A DNA stretch of 64,000 nucleotides from Panulirus ornatus (GCF_036320965.1 NC_092230.1:48971594-49035593); one strand, 5' to 3'; shown: positions 1-12,296, numbered from the stretch's first letter. Notes: generated by a model from the sequence alone, not told the origin. A program made the numbers and translations.

Positions 1-345
1 AATGATTCATGTATCATATGATGGTTCTTGCCCTCTTCTGAAATCCCAGCTGATGTCTGATTCCACCAGTTACCCAGAGATGTTGCTTTCAGCCTCCTCC
101 CATAGATGACTCAGAATCAGTGTTTCCATTTAAAACATTATGATGCATGGCGCCACCACGGGAAAGTGTGAATCTTTCAATACAAAATCTCATTCAAGTA
201 AACGTTGGTGTAATAAGCTCTTCATATGAACCCATCTTAGTTAACATTTACTGACGAATGGCGGTCTATTATGTTAGTGCTGTCTTTAATTCTTGTTTTG
301 AATGCTACGGAGACAACACCTCAGCCATATTTCTATTTTTTTTCT
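1..345. other. Intronic or upstream DNA, nothing recognised
   Basis: AT-rich sequence with no coding signal, recognisable repeat or RNA gene that I can support. Confidence 0.5.
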
Positions 346-353
346 TGGATGAC

Positions 354-420
<67 letters not shown>
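346..420. repeat. (TA)n microsatellite
   Basis: Uninterrupted TA dinucleotide tract followed directly by a LINE/SINE 3'-tail fragment. Apparent Ile-Tyr proteins across it are translation artefacts. Confidence 0.97.
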
Positions 421-423
<3 letters not shown>

Positions 424-500
424 TGTATGGGTCGTTCCTTGTCTGTTTCCTGGTGCTACCTCGCTGATGCGGGAAATGGCGATCAAGTTTAGTAATAAAA
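421..500 (+). repeat. LINE-A/SINE 3'-tail fragment
   Basis: Contains 'GCTACCTCGCTGATGCGGGA' followed by an A-rich end. This is the conserved 3'-terminal module shared by LINE-A and the SINE-like family of this window. Only the last ~80 bp are present. Confidence 0.7.
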
Positions 501-719
501 AAAGAAATGAAGGTTGATGCAGTTTTGGCTTTTCGCAAGCCTTTCTCAATTGGAATGGCATCAGAAACAGAGAATCAAGTTATATATATATCTGAGATCT
601 TCCTCTGACATAGCCTCACCTGTTTCCTGTCCTGTCATGACACGTTGCCCTATTTAGTGATCTAATACCCTCATCAGCTCTTCCTAATCCTGTAGGTAGT
701 TTAGCACATTCTTGACCTC

Positions 720-1720
720 TTTATGTTATAATTTGTTAAATGAGAATTTGTCCTCAGATACATTAAGCCTGCACAGAGCTAATAAGACTGGATTCAACAA
801 TTCTGCATTTAATGTAATTATTAGATTATTCCTAAGAAATTATGTTACAATTGTTGACATTAGTACCAAGTTCAAAGTCCCTTACTTGTATAAAAACAGC
901 TTTTTTTTATCATTTCCTACTCTCATGACTGTCTTACTATCATAGATTAATTTATTAATGTCTCTTCCCGTTTCACCCATTTTTACATCATCATGACAGT
1001 CCTAGCATGGTATTACATGTACCCTTGTGTCTTTATCATCTATAGGTTTGTTCCATGCTAACAGAGGCATTATTCGATGACTGCATCTTGACATGTTTTC
1101 TTGAGATTTTTTTGGACATTCATGGTAGGGGTGAACAACACTCTTCTGAAAATTGTGTTAACAATTGCTCTACTATTATAGAAGGTCTTGATAGCTGCTA
1201 AATGGGTATCAGAAATGAACTGCATAGGATAGATATATTATTGTTTCTTTTTATTTCATTGTCAATATATGAAGTGTTAAAAATTTTGTATGCTCTTGGG
1301 AATGTTGAAGACACCACTGATATTTGTCTCTTTCCTGTACTTAGATCATTTCATCGTCATTTTCTCTGATAACATCTAAAAAAGGTATCTGTCCATTTCT
1401 TTCCCATTCATATTTCAACATGATAGAATGATGTAGATCATTGAGTTTGGAAAAGAATATATCAAAATCCTTATCAACTAGCTTTACTTAAAGTATCTTG
1501 CCCACATATCTTAGCCAGATTTTACCACTAAAAGGTGTTCTAGGTAAAAATTTTGTTACAGAATACTCTATAGATAGATTAGTCAAAACAGGAGAGAGAG
1601 GATTTTCTATTGCCATACCATTCCATGCCATGGATCTTACTATTGAAAATTCCTCAAACTTTCTTCTCTGTTTCAATGGTTCTGTAATTTCACCCTCTTG
1701 ACTCAATGAACATATTAGGT
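720..1720 (-). mobile_element. Penelope-like element remnant (RT plus GIY-YIG)
   Basis: Conceptual translation of the - strand gives, in order, a reverse-transcriptase segment with 'ENPLSPVLTNLSIEY' and 'WLRYVGK' (compare the NPLSPxLxxL and RYVDD motifs of Penelope-like RTs), then 'FDIFFSKLNDLHHSIMLKYE' with 'GQIPFLDV', then a degraded GIY-YIG segment with 'GETGRDINK', then 'VESSLISS' like the C-terminus of the family. Frames change and stops occur, and the catalytic YVDD is degraded to YVGK, so it is inactive. The order RT then GIY-YIG is diagnostic of Penelope-like elements. Ends are approximate. Confidence 0.72.
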
Positions 1721-1849
1721 ATTAATGTATCATCCACTTTATCTGGAAACCCCACATTCTTCAAATCGTTAAGTCTGCCTTAAAGAAACGGGGAGCCCTG
1801 TTTATTTGTGAAAATTTCTTTTCCTTAGAATAGTTGCTGTGTTTATACA

Positions 1850-2260
1850 AAGGATTGATCCATCCATGTACAGAGTACCGCTCTTACATCTGGGATGGTT
1901 TTAGCTCTGCAACTTTACATGACAAAGTTGAGTCAAAAGCAGTCTGACTTATCAACTCTCCCGGCAAATTTCAAAGCTTGATCCATTTGCCCTACCCTGC
2001 AGTGTTGGTTCACCTTACCTCTTTGATAGGTATTACTCTTTTTTTTCCTCTGGAGAGTTAGCTGCTTGTGTACCACCACTACTAGCTTGACCAATACTTG
2101 GCAAGCAGCTATGACACATGATTACTGTGTAGCTGTTATTAAGTCATGGGTGGGCCATTTTGATAACTGTTTCTTTCCCTACACCTTAAAACTTTGGAAC
2201 TCTGTACCCTCCCATGCCATTCCCAATAACTATGACCTGGGTCATTTTAAATGACAAGTT
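1850..2260 (+). mobile_element. Decayed LINE C-terminal region (jockey/CR1-like)
   Basis: Translation gives 'YRSYIWDGFSSATLHDKVES', then 'INSPGKFQSL', then 'HDYCVAVIKSWVGHFDNCFF' and 'LWNSVPSHAIPNNYDLGHFK'. The terminal 'LWNSLPxxV...FK' pattern is typical of the end of jockey/CR1-group LINE ORF2 proteins. Stops and frame changes are present. It is a different LINE from LINE-A. Confidence 0.65.
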
Positions 2261-2424
2261 TTTTTCACTTCATAGTATTTAAATATTTTCCCATGTCTCT
2301 TCTCTTTTGTCAACTTCTCTATATTTCAATTGAGGCCTGCCCTTGATTTGGACTTTTTTCTTTCCATGAGTGGAGCCTCCAACATAAAAAAGAGCCTACC
2401 CCTTATTCTGGTAAGAAGATTCAA

Positions 2425-2775
2425 TTTCTTCACCTGCCTATTATGTGTACACTGTCAAGTGCTTTATTGACAGTCCAGATACAGACATTCCACTCGATTT
2501 TTGTATTGTCAACAACAGAGCTCAAGCTTTCATAGGGATTAAAGAGTCTCACTATATATGACTTCCTTTCCCTGAGACCATCTTGTCTTTCATTTATGTA
2601 GTTTTTCCTCTGCAGAAAATCATCCATTTGCATTTTGATAATTGTTTTCCAGTACTTTACAGACCACACTGGTGAAGATGATTGGTTTGTAGTTCAGCAC
2701 CTTTACCTGGTCTCCTCTCTTATAGATAGGTATGACATTTCCCTTCTTCCACTTCCCTAGCATATACCTTTTTCT
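2425..2775 (-). mobile_element. Decayed LINE reverse-transcriptase fragment (L2/CR1-like)
   Basis: The - strand encodes 'WKKGNVIPIYKRGDQVKVLN', then 'YKPIIFTSVVCKVLE', then a degraded 'CIWTVNKALDSV' that corresponds to the YLDFxKAFD catalytic block of RT. Catalytic residues are lost and several stops occur. Confidence 0.6.
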
Positions 2776-2829
2776 TGTGACATCTTGTGGGTGTATAATT
2801 ACCTATTTGTGCAGTACAAGGAGAGAGTT

Positions 2830-3330
2830 TTACACTTATGGGACCCCACTTCCTGTACTTTCTGTGCCATCAAGCAGCCTTTTATACTTTTGTAAATTAC
2901 CAGCGTTCACTGTGTCATTGGTTATTTAATTCTAGCAAATCATCACATCAGTACTAAACCAATACTTAACATCCTTTCTAACCAGTTTTTAACCCACATT
3001 TTTGTCATGACCTCTGGTTTTACTCTTATACTGCATCCTCTGAAGAACTGTTAACTATCAACATGATCCAGCTGATTTAGAATTTTGATGGCTGTTATCA
3101 GGTCCCCCATCTCTTCCCCTTTTCCTTGGTGGACAGCTTTGTAGCCCTCAGCTTCTCATTATAGTCTCTTCCTCTTACTTCAGGTACCATCTTACTTAAT
3201 CTTCTCACTATACTCTTAGTCAGATCATCATGCTTATTTACTTGCAGTGGCCAGAGTTGCAAGGCGTAATCCAGTTTTGGTGTGTTATATGTGGTGAATG
3301 ATTCACAAGAAATGTTCTTGCCTATATTAT
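2830..3330 (-). mobile_element. L2/CR1-type LINE C-terminal fragment
   Basis: The - strand reads 'PKLDYALQLWPLQVNKHDDL', 'RRLSKMVPEVRGRDYNEKL' and 'GDLITAIKIL', the usual C-terminal order of L2/CR1 RT proteins (LEYAxxVWSP, MIPELRxLSYEERL, GDLIxxYKIL). It is not collinear with the RT fragment at 2425-2775, so the two are separate insertions or rearranged pieces. Inactive. Confidence 0.65.
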
Positions 3331-3457
3331 TGAAAGCAAATCTGTGTGTGTGTATGTATTTACAGATGTTTAGATAGTTGCATGCATGTTTAACACTATC
3401 TGACTGTGTAGTTTTCATTACCTCTGACTTTCAGCAATTTCTGCAACAGTTTTGCAG

Positions 3458-3507
3458 ATCGTGAGAATGCCACCGTGGGCCCAATGCTAAAGAATGGCTA
3501 CAACCGG
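3458..3507 (+). CDS. PDE8: PDE8-family phosphodiesterase, exon (end of receiver-like region)
   Basis: Encodes 'DRENATVGPMLKNGYNR', which aligns without gaps to the DREE...GFTR segment of vertebrate PDE8A/B, just upstream of the PAS domain. The donor is 'CGG|GTGAGA' at 3508 and the exon ends in phase 0, matching the phase-0 start of the next exon at 23658. Joined to it, the spacing to the 'LNDLLQIEH' segment equals that in human PDE8 as I remember it. The 5' boundary is uncertain: acceptors exist after 3457 (TTTGCAG) and after 3434 (CTTTCAG); the longer form would add 'NFCNSFA'. The preceding exon was not found. The identity rests on the whole exon series; this exon alone is too short to prove it. 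Confidence 0.65.
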
Positions 3508-3535
3508 GTGAGATATATTACTGAACACTTGTCAT

Positions 3536-3536
<1 letters not shown>

Positions 3537-3610
<74 letters not shown>

Positions 3611-3660
3611 TTTTGTATGAAATATAATGGAGTTAAATTTTTTGTATAACTCAAATTATA

Positions 3661-3752
<92 letters not shown>

Positions 3753-3755
3753 TAT
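3537..3755. repeat. Two (TA)n tracts separated by ~50 bp
   Basis: TA arrays at about 3537-3607 and 3656-3745, ending in an oligo-T run that abuts the truncated 5' end of a LINE-A copy. Confidence 0.95.
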
Positions 3756-5178
3756 GTGTACGTGTAGGAAGAGAGGAAAGTGATTGGTTCTCAGTGAATG
3801 TAGGTTTGCGGCAGGGGTGTGTGATGTCTCCATGGTTGTTTAATTTGTTTATGGATGGGGTTGTTAGGGACGTGAATGCAAGAGTTTTGGAAAGAGGGGC
3901 AAGGATGAAGTCTGTTGTGGATGAGAGAGCTTGGGAAGTGAGTCAGTTGTTGTTCGCTGATGATGCAGCGCTGGTGGCTGATTCATGTGAGAAACTGCAG
4001 AAGCTGGTGACTGAGTTTGGTAAAGTGTGTGAAAGAAGAAAGTTGAGAGTAAATGTGAATAAGAGCAAGGTTATTAGGTACAATAGGGTTGAGGGTCAAG
4101 TCAATTGGGAGGTAAGTTTGAATGGAGAAAAACTGGAGGAAGTAAAGTGTTTTAGATATCTGGGAGTGGATCTGGCAGCGGATGGAACCATGGAAGCGGA
4201 AGTGAATCATAGGGTGGGGGAGGGGGCGAAAATCCTGGGAGCATTGAAGAATGTGTGGAAGTCGAGAACATTATCTCGGAAAGCAAAAATGGGTATGTTT
4301 GAAGGAATAGTGGTTCCAACAATGCTGTATGGTTGCGAGGCGTGGGCTATGGATAGAGTTGTGCGCAGGAGGATGGATGTGCTGGAAATGAGATGTTTGA
4401 GGACAATGTGTGGTGTGAGGTGGTTTGATCGAGTAAGTAATGTAAGGGTAAGAGAGATGTGTGGAAATAAAAAGAGCGTGGTTGAGAGAGCAGAAGAGGG
4501 TGTTTTGAAATGGTTTGGGCACATGGAGAGAATGAGTGAGGAAAGATTGACCAAGAGGATATATGTGTCGGAGGTGGAGGGAACGAGGAGAAGTGGGAGA
4601 CCTAATTGGAGGGGGAAAGATGGAGTGAAAAAGATTTTGTGTGATCGGGGCCTGAACATGCAGGAGGGTGAAAGGTGGGCAAGGAATAGAGTGAATTGGA
4701 TCGATGTGGTATATCGGGGTTGACGTGCTGTTAGTGGATTGAATCAGGGCATGTGAAGCGTCTGGGGTAAACCATGGAAAGTTGTGTGGGGCCTGGATGT
4801 GGAAAGGGAGCTGTGGTTTCGGGCATCATTGCATGACAGCTGGAGACTGAGTGTGAACAAATGGGGCTTTTGTTATCTTTTCCTAGCGCTACTTCGCACA
4901 CCTGAGGGGGGAGGGTGATGGTATTCCATGTGTGGCGAGGTGGCGATGGGAATGAATAAAGGCAGGCAGTGTGAATTGTGTGCATGGGTTTATATGTATG
5001 TGTCTTTGTGTGTATATATATGTGTACATTGAGATGTATGGGTGTGTATGTTTGCGTGTGTGGATGTGTGTGTATATACGTGTGTATGGGGGTGGGTTGG
5101 GCCATTTCTTTCTTCTGTTTGCTTGTGCTACCTCGCAAATGCGGGAGACAGCGACAAAGCAAAATAATAAAAAAAAAC
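3756..5178 (+). mobile_element. LINE-A copy L1, 5' truncated, long 3' UTR
   Basis: Begins inside the RT domain ('[16 protein letters not shown]'). The frame stays open to a TGA at 4721-4723. RT motifs visible: '[17 protein letters not shown]', then 'LLFADDAALVADS' (catalytic DD), then 'CFRYLGVDLAADGTMEAEV', followed by the C-terminal domain 'GHMERMSEERLTKRIYVSEV'. The 3' UTR (4724-5178) is the long version with a TG/TA-rich stretch and ends 'CGGGAGACAGCGACAAAGC' plus A-rich tail. Endonuclease and the first half of RT are missing. It is one arm of an inverted pair with 5183-6603. Confidence 0.9.
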
Positions 5179-5182
5179 TAGT

Positions 5183-6603
5183 TTTATTTTATTTTATTTT
5201 ATTTTGCTTTGTCGCTGTCTCCCGCGTTTGTGAGGTAGCGCAAGGAAACAGACGAAAGAAATGGCCTAACCCACCCCCATACACATGTATATACATACAC
5301 GTCCACACACGCAAATATACATACCTATACATCTCAATGTACACATATATATACACACACAGACACATACATATGTACCCATGCACACAATTCACACTGT
5401 CTGCCTTTATTCATTCCCATCGCCACCTCGCCACACATGGAATACCATCCCCCTCCCCCCTCATGTGTGCGAGGTAGCGCTAGGAAAAGACAACAAAGGC
5501 CCCATTCGTTTACACTCAGTCTCTAGCTGTCATACAATAATGCCCGAAACCACAGCTCCCTTTCCACATCCAGGCCCCACAGAACTTTCCATGGTTTACC
5601 CCAGACACTTCACATGCCCTGATTCAATCCACTGACAGCACATCAACCCCGGTATACCACATTGATCCAATTCACTCTATTCCCTGTATGCCTTTCACCC
5701 TCCTGCATGTTCAGGCCCCGATCAATCAAAATCTATTTGACTCCATCTTTCCACCTCCAATTTGGTCTCCCACTTCTCGTTCCCTCCACCTCCGACACAT
5801 ATATCCTCTTGGTCAATCTTTCCTCACTCATTCTCTCCATGTGCCCAAACCATTTCAAAACACCCTCTTCTGCTCTCTCAACCACGCTCTTTTTATTTCC
5901 ACACATCTCTCTTACCCTTACATTACTTACTCGATCAAACCATCTCACACCACACATTGTCCTCAAACATCCCATTTCCAGCACATCCATCCTCCAGCGC
6001 ACAACTCTATCCATAGCCCACGCCTCGCAACCATACAACATTGTTGGAACCACTATTCCTTCAAACATACCCATTTTTGCTTTCGGAGATAATGTTCTCG
6101 ACTTCCACACATTCTTCAATGCTCCCAGGATTTTCGCCCCCTCCCCCACCCTATGATTCACTTCCGCTTCCATGGTTCCATCCGCTGCCAGATCCACTCC
6201 CAGATATCTAAAACACTTTACTTCCTCCAGTTTTTCTCCATTCAAACTTACCTCCCAATTGACTTGACCCTCAACCCTACTGTACCTAATAACCTTGATC
6301 TTATTCACATTTACTCTTAACTTTCTTCTTTCACACACTTTACCAAACTCAGTCACTAGCTTCTGCAGTTTCTCACATGAATCAGCCACCAGCGCTGTAT
6401 CATCAGCGAACAACAACTGACTCACTTCCCAAGCTCTCTCATCCACAACAGACTTCATACTTGCCCCTCTTTCCAAAACTCTTGCATTCACCTCCCTAAC
6501 AACCCCATCCATGAACAAATTAAACAACCATGGAGACATCACACACCCCTGCCGCAAACCTACATTCACTGAGGACCAATCACTTTCCTCTCTTCCTACA
6601 CCA
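5183..6603 (-). mobile_element. LINE-A copy L2, 5' truncated, inverted relative to L1
   Basis: Same content as copy L1 on the opposite strand: A-rich (TAAAA)n tail at 5183-5204, long 3' UTR, C-terminal domain and RT up to 'VGREESDW'. The frame is interrupted by a premature stop after 'WKDGVK' (5733-5735 region), so it is dead. Its 5' truncation point is only a few nucleotides from that of L1, which suggests an inverted duplication. RT motif FADDTALV is intact. Confidence 0.9.
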
Positions 6604-6614
6604 ATATATATATT

Positions 6615-7757
6615 TTTTTTTCTTTTTTTTTTTTGCTTTGTCGCTGTCTCCCGCGTTTGCGAGGTAGCGCAAGGAAACAGACGAAAGAAATGGCCCAACC
6701 CACCCCCATACACATGCCTTGATTCAATCCACTGACAGCACGTCAACCCCGGTATACCACATCGCTCCAATTCACTCTATTCTTTGCCCTCCTTTCACCC
6801 TCCTGTATGTTCAGGCCCCGATCACACAAAATCTTTTTCACTCCATCTTTCCACCTCCAATTTGGTCTCCCTCTTCTCCTTGTTCCCTCCACCTCCGACG
6901 CATATATCCTCTTGGTCAATCTTTCCTCACTCATTCTCTCCATGTGACCAAACCATTTCAAAACACCCTCTTCTGCTCTCTCAACCACGCTCTTTTTATT
7001 TCCACACATCTCTCTTACCCTTACGTTACTTACTCGATCAAACCACCTCACACCACACATTGTCCTCAAACATTTCATTTCCAGCACATCAATCCTCCTG
7101 CGCACAACTCTATCCATAGTCCACGCCTCGCAACCATACAACATTGTTGGAAACACTATTCCTTCAAACATACCCATTTTTGCTTTCTGAGATAATGTTC
7201 TTGACTTCCACACATTCTTCAAGGCTCCCAGAATTTTCGCCCCCTCCCCCACCCTATGATCCACTTCCGCTTCCATGGTTCCATCCGCTGCCAGATCCAC
7301 TCCCAGATATCTAAAACACTTCACTTCCTCCAGTTTTTCTCCATTCAAACTCACCTCCCAATTGAATTGACCCTCAACCCTACTGTACCTAATAAGCTTG
7401 CTCTTATTCACATTTACTCTCAACTTTCTTCTTTCACACACTTTACCAAACTCAGTCACCAGCTTCTGCAGTTTCTCACATGAATCAGCCACCAGCGCTG
7501 TATCATCAGCGAACAACAACTGACTCACTTCCCAAGCTCTCTCATCCCCAACAGACTTCATACTTGCCCCTCTTTCCAAAACTGTTGCATTCACCTCCCT
7601 AACAACCCCATCCATAAACAAATTAAACAACCATGGAGACATCACACACCCCTGCCGTAAACCTACATTCACTGAGAACCAATCACTTTCCTCTCTTCCT
7701 ACACGTACACATGCCTTACATCCTCGATAAAAACTTTTTACTGCTTCTAACAACAAT
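6615..7757 (-). mobile_element. LINE-A copy L3, 5' truncated, very short 3' UTR
   Basis: Coding part 6743-7757 (- strand) is open from 'LLEAVKSFYRGCKACVRVG' through FADDTALV to the terminal 'RVNWSDVVYRG' stop. The 3' UTR jumps from 'TTGAATCAAGG' straight to 'CATGTGTATGGGGGTGGG', lacking the segment present in all other copies. The tail ends in an oligo-A run (oligo-T on +, 6615-6632). The 5' end meets a short TA tract. Confidence 0.88.
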
Positions 7758-7789
7758 ATATGTATATATATATATATATTTTATTTATT

Positions 7790-8841
7790 TATTTTGCTTT
7801 GTCGCTGTCCCCCGCGTTTGCGAGGTAGCGCAAGGAAACAGACAAAAGAAATGGCCGAACCCACCCCCATACACACATATATACATACACGTCCACACAC
7901 GCAAATATACATACCCATACATCTCAATGTACTCATATATATATACACACACAGACACATACATATATACACATGCACACAATTCACACTGTCTGCCTTT
8001 ATTCATTTCCATCGCCACCTCACCACACATGGAATAACATCCCCCTCCCCCCTCATGTGTGAGAGGTAGCACTACGAAAAGACAACAAAGGCCCCATTTG
8101 TTCACACTCAGTCTCTAGCTGTCATGCAATAATGCCCGAAACCACAGCTCCCTTTCCACATCCAGGCCCAACAGAACTTTCCATGGTTTACCACAGATGC
8201 TTCACATGCTCTGGTTCAATCCATTGACAGCACGTCGACCCCGGTATACCACATCGTTCCAATTCACTCTATTCCCTGTATGCCTTTCCCCCTCATGCAT
8301 GTTCAGGCCCCGATCACTCAAAATCTTTTTCACTCCATCTTTCCACCTCCAATTTGGTCTCCCATTCCTCCTTGTTCCCTCCACCTCCAACACATATATC
8401 CTCTTGGTCAATCTTTCCTCACTCATTCTCTCCATGTGCCCAAACCATTTCAAAACACCCTCTTCTGCTCTCTCAACCACACTCTTTTTATTTCCACACA
8501 TCTCTCTTACCCTTTCATTACTTACTTGATCAAACCGCCTCACACCAGATATTGTCCTCAAACATCTCATTTCCAACACATCCACCCTCCTCTGCACACC
8601 TCTATCTATAGCCCACGCCTTGCAACTATATAACATTGTTGGAACTACTATTCCTTCAGACACCTATTTTTGCTTTCCAAGATAACGTTGTCAACTTCCA
8701 CACATTTTTCAACGCTCCTAGAACCTTTGCCCCCTCGCCCACCCTATGATTCACTTCCGCTTCCATGGTTCCATCCGCTGCCAAATCCACTCCCAGATAT
8801 CTAAAACACTTCACTTCCTCCAGTTTTTCTCCATTCAAATT
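7790..8841 (-). mobile_element. LINE-A copy L4, C-terminal part, long 3' UTR
   Basis: Long-form 3' UTR (7790-8200) and C-terminal domain; the reading frame breaks near 8663 and the copy stops in 'NGEKLEEVKCFRYLG' at 8841. The usual TGA stop is CGA here, extending the protein by about 13 residues ('RAVNGLNQSM'). More diverged than copies L3 and L6. Confidence 0.85.
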
Positions 8842-8976
8842 TGTCGCTGTCTCCCACGTTAGCAAGGTAGCACAAGGAAATAGACGAAAGAATGGTCCAA
8901 CCCACCCACATACACATGTATATACATACACATCCACACACGCACACATACATACCTATAAATTTCAACATATTAT
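8842..8976 (-). mobile_element. LINE-A 3'-tail fragment L5
   Basis: Only the last ~135 bp of the 3' UTR, fused without a spacer to the coding part of copy L4 at 8841/8842. No tail separates them, so this is a recombination or insertion junction. Confidence 0.75.
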
Positions 8977-8979
8977 TTA

Positions 8980-11900
8980 TTTTTTTTTTTTGCTTTGTCG
9001 CTGTCTCCCGCGTTTGCGAGGTAGCGCAAGGAAACAGACGAAAGAAATGTCCCAACCCACCCCCATACACATGTATATACATACGTCCACACACGCAAAT
9101 ACACATACCTACACAGCTTTCCATGGTTTACCCCAGACGCTTCACATGCCTTGATTCAATCCACTGACAGCACGTCAACCCCGGTATACCACATCGCTCC
9201 AATTCACTCTATTCCTTGCCCTCCTTTCACCCTCCTGCATGTTCAGGCCCCGATCACACAAAATCTTTTTCACTCCATCTTTCCACCTCCAATTTGGTCT
9301 CCCTCTTCTCCTCGTTCCCTCCACCTCCGACACATATATTCTCTTGGTCAATCTTTCCTCACTCATTCTCTCCATGTGCCCGAACCATTTCAAAACACCC
9401 TCTTCTGCTCTCTCAACCACGCTCTTTTTATTTCCACACATCTCTCTCACCCTTACGTTACTTACTCTATCAAACCACCTCACACCACACATTGTCCTCA
9501 AACATCTCATTTCCAGCACATCTATCCTCCTGCGCACAACTCTATCCATAGCCCATGCCTCGCAACCATACAACATTGTTGGAACCACTATTCCTTCAAA
9601 CATACCCATTTTTGCTTTCCGAGATAATGTTTTCGACTTCCACACATTCTTCAAGGCTCCCAGAATTTTCGCCCCCTCCCCCACCCTATGATCCACTTCC
9701 GCTTCCATGGTTCCATCCGCTGCCAGATCCACTCCCAGATATCTAAAACACTTCACTTCCTCCAGTTTTTCTCCATTCAAACTCACCTCCCAATTGACTT
9801 GACCCTCAACCCTACTGTACCTAATAACCTTGCTCTTATTCACATTTACTCTTAACTTTCTTCTTTCACACACTTTACCAAACTCAGTCACCAGCTTCTG
9901 CAGTTTCTCACATGAATCATCCACCAGCGCTGTATCATCAGCGAACAACAACTGACTCACTTCCCAAGCTCTCTCATCCCCAACAGACTTCATACTTGCC
10001 CCTCTTTCCAAAACTGTTGCATTCACCTCCCTAACCACCCCATCCATATACAAATTAAACAACCATGGAGACATCACACACCCCTGCCGCAAACCTACAT
10101 TCACTGAGAACCAATCACTTTCCTCTCTTCCTACACGTACACATGCCTTACATCCTCGATAAAAACTTTTCACTGCTTCTAACAACTTGCCTCCCACACC
10201 ATATATTCTTAATACCTTCCACAGAGCATCTCTATCAACTCTATCATATGCCTTCTCCAGATCCATAAATGCTACATACAAATCCATTTGCTTTTCTAAG
10301 TATTTCTCACATACATTCTTCAAAGTAAACACCTGATCCACACATCCTCTACCACTTCTGAAACCACACTGCTCTTCCCCAATCTGATGCTCTGTACATG
10401 CCTTCACCCTCTCAATCAATATCCTCCCATATAATTTACCAGGAATACTCAACAAACTTATACCTCTGTAATTTGAGCACTCACTCTTATCCCCTTTGCC
10501 TTTGTACAATGGCACTATGCACGCATCCCGCCAATCCTCAGGCACCTCATCATGAGTCATACATACATTAAATAACCTTACCAACCAGTCAGCAATACAG
10601 TCACCCCCTTTTTTAATAAATTCCACTGCAATACCATCCAAACCTGCTGCCTTGCCGGCTTTCATCTTCCGCAAAGCTTTTACTACCTCTTCTCTGTTTA
10701 CCGAATCATTTTCCCTAACCCTCTCACTTTGCACACCACCTCGACTAAAACACCCTATATCTGCCACTCTATCATCAAACACATTCAACAAACCTTCAAA
10801 ATACTCACTCCATCTCCCTCTCACATCACCACTACTTGTTATCACCTCCCCATTTGTGCCCTTCACTGAAGTTCCCATTTGCTCCCTTGTCTTACGCACT
10901 TTATTTACCTCCTTCCAGAACATCTTTTTATTCTCCCTAAAATTTAATGATACTCTCTCACCCCAACTCTCATTTGCCCTTTTTTTCACCTCTTGCACCT
11001 TTCTCTTGACCTCCTGTCTCTTTCTTTTATACATCTCCCACTCAATTTCATTTTTTCCCTACAAAAATCGTCCAAATGCCTCTCTCTTCTCTTTCACTAA
11101 TACTCTTACTTCTTCATCCCACCACTCACTACCCTTTCTAATCAACCCACCTCCCACTCTTCTCATGCCACAAGCATCTTTTGCGCAATCCATCACTGAT
11201 TCCCTAAATACATCCCATTCCTCCCCCACTCCCCTTACTTCCATTGTTCTCACCTTTTTCCATTCTGTACTCAGTCTCTCCTGGTACTTCCTCACACAAG
11301 TCTCCTTCCCAAGCTCACTTACTCTCACCACCCTCTTCACCCCAACATTCACTCTTCTTTTCTGAAAACCCATACAAATCTTCACCTTAGCCTCCACAAG
11401 ATAATGATCAGACATCCCTCCAGATGCACCTCTCAGCAAATTAACATCCAAAAGTCTCTCTTTCGCGCGCCTGTCAATTAACACGTAATCCAATAACGCT
11501 CTCTGGCCATCTCTCCTACTTACATAAGTATACTTATGTATATCTTGCTTTTTAAACCAGGTATTCCCAATCATCAGTCCTTTTTCAGCACATAAATCTA
11601 CAAGCTCTTCACCATATCCATTTACAACACTGAACACCCCATGTATACCAATTATTCCCTCAACTGCCACATTACTCACCTTTGCATTCAAATCACCCAT
11701 CACTATAACCCGGTCTCGTGCATCAAAACCACTAACACACTCATTAAGCTGCTCCCAAAACACTTGCCTCTCATGATCTTTCTTCTCATGCCCAGGTGCA
11801 TATGCACCAATAATCACCCATCTCTCTCCATCAACTTTCAGTTTTACCCATATTAATCGAGAATTTACTTTCTTACATTCTATCACATACTCCCACAACT

Positions 11901-12296
11901 CCTGTTTCAGGAGTATTGCTACTCCTTCCCTTGCTCTTGTCTTCTCACTAACCCCTGACTTTACTCCCAAGACATTCCCAAACCACTCTTCCCCTTTACC
12001 CTTGAGCTTCGTTTCACTCAGAGCCAAAACATCCAGGTTCCTTTCCTCAAACATACTACCTATCTCTCCTTTTTTTACTTCTTGGTTACATCCACACACA
12101 TTTAGGCACCCCAATCTGAGCCTTCGAGGAGGATGAGCACTCCCCGCGTGACTCCTTCTTCTGTTTCCCATTTTAGAAAGTTAAAAAAAATACAAGGAGG
12201 GGAGGATTTCTGGCCCCCCGCTCCCGTCCCCTCTAGTCGCTTTCTACGATACGTGAGGAATGCGTGGGAAGTATTCTTTCACCCCTATCCCCAGGG

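Noticed and set aside
286..561. Proteins with long Ile-Tyr or Tyr-Ile runs
   Set aside because: They are translations of (TA)n microsatellites, open in several frames, and carry no family signal.
4978..5477. Cys/Tyr/Val-rich small proteins in the TG/TA-rich LINE 3' UTR
   Set aside because: Low-complexity translation of the TATGTGTG-type 3' UTR; appears on both strands.
3756..6603. CRISPR-like or phage-type inverted array
   Set aside because: Repeats are kilobase-scale eukaryotic LINE copies and microsatellites, with no short direct repeats and unique spacers.
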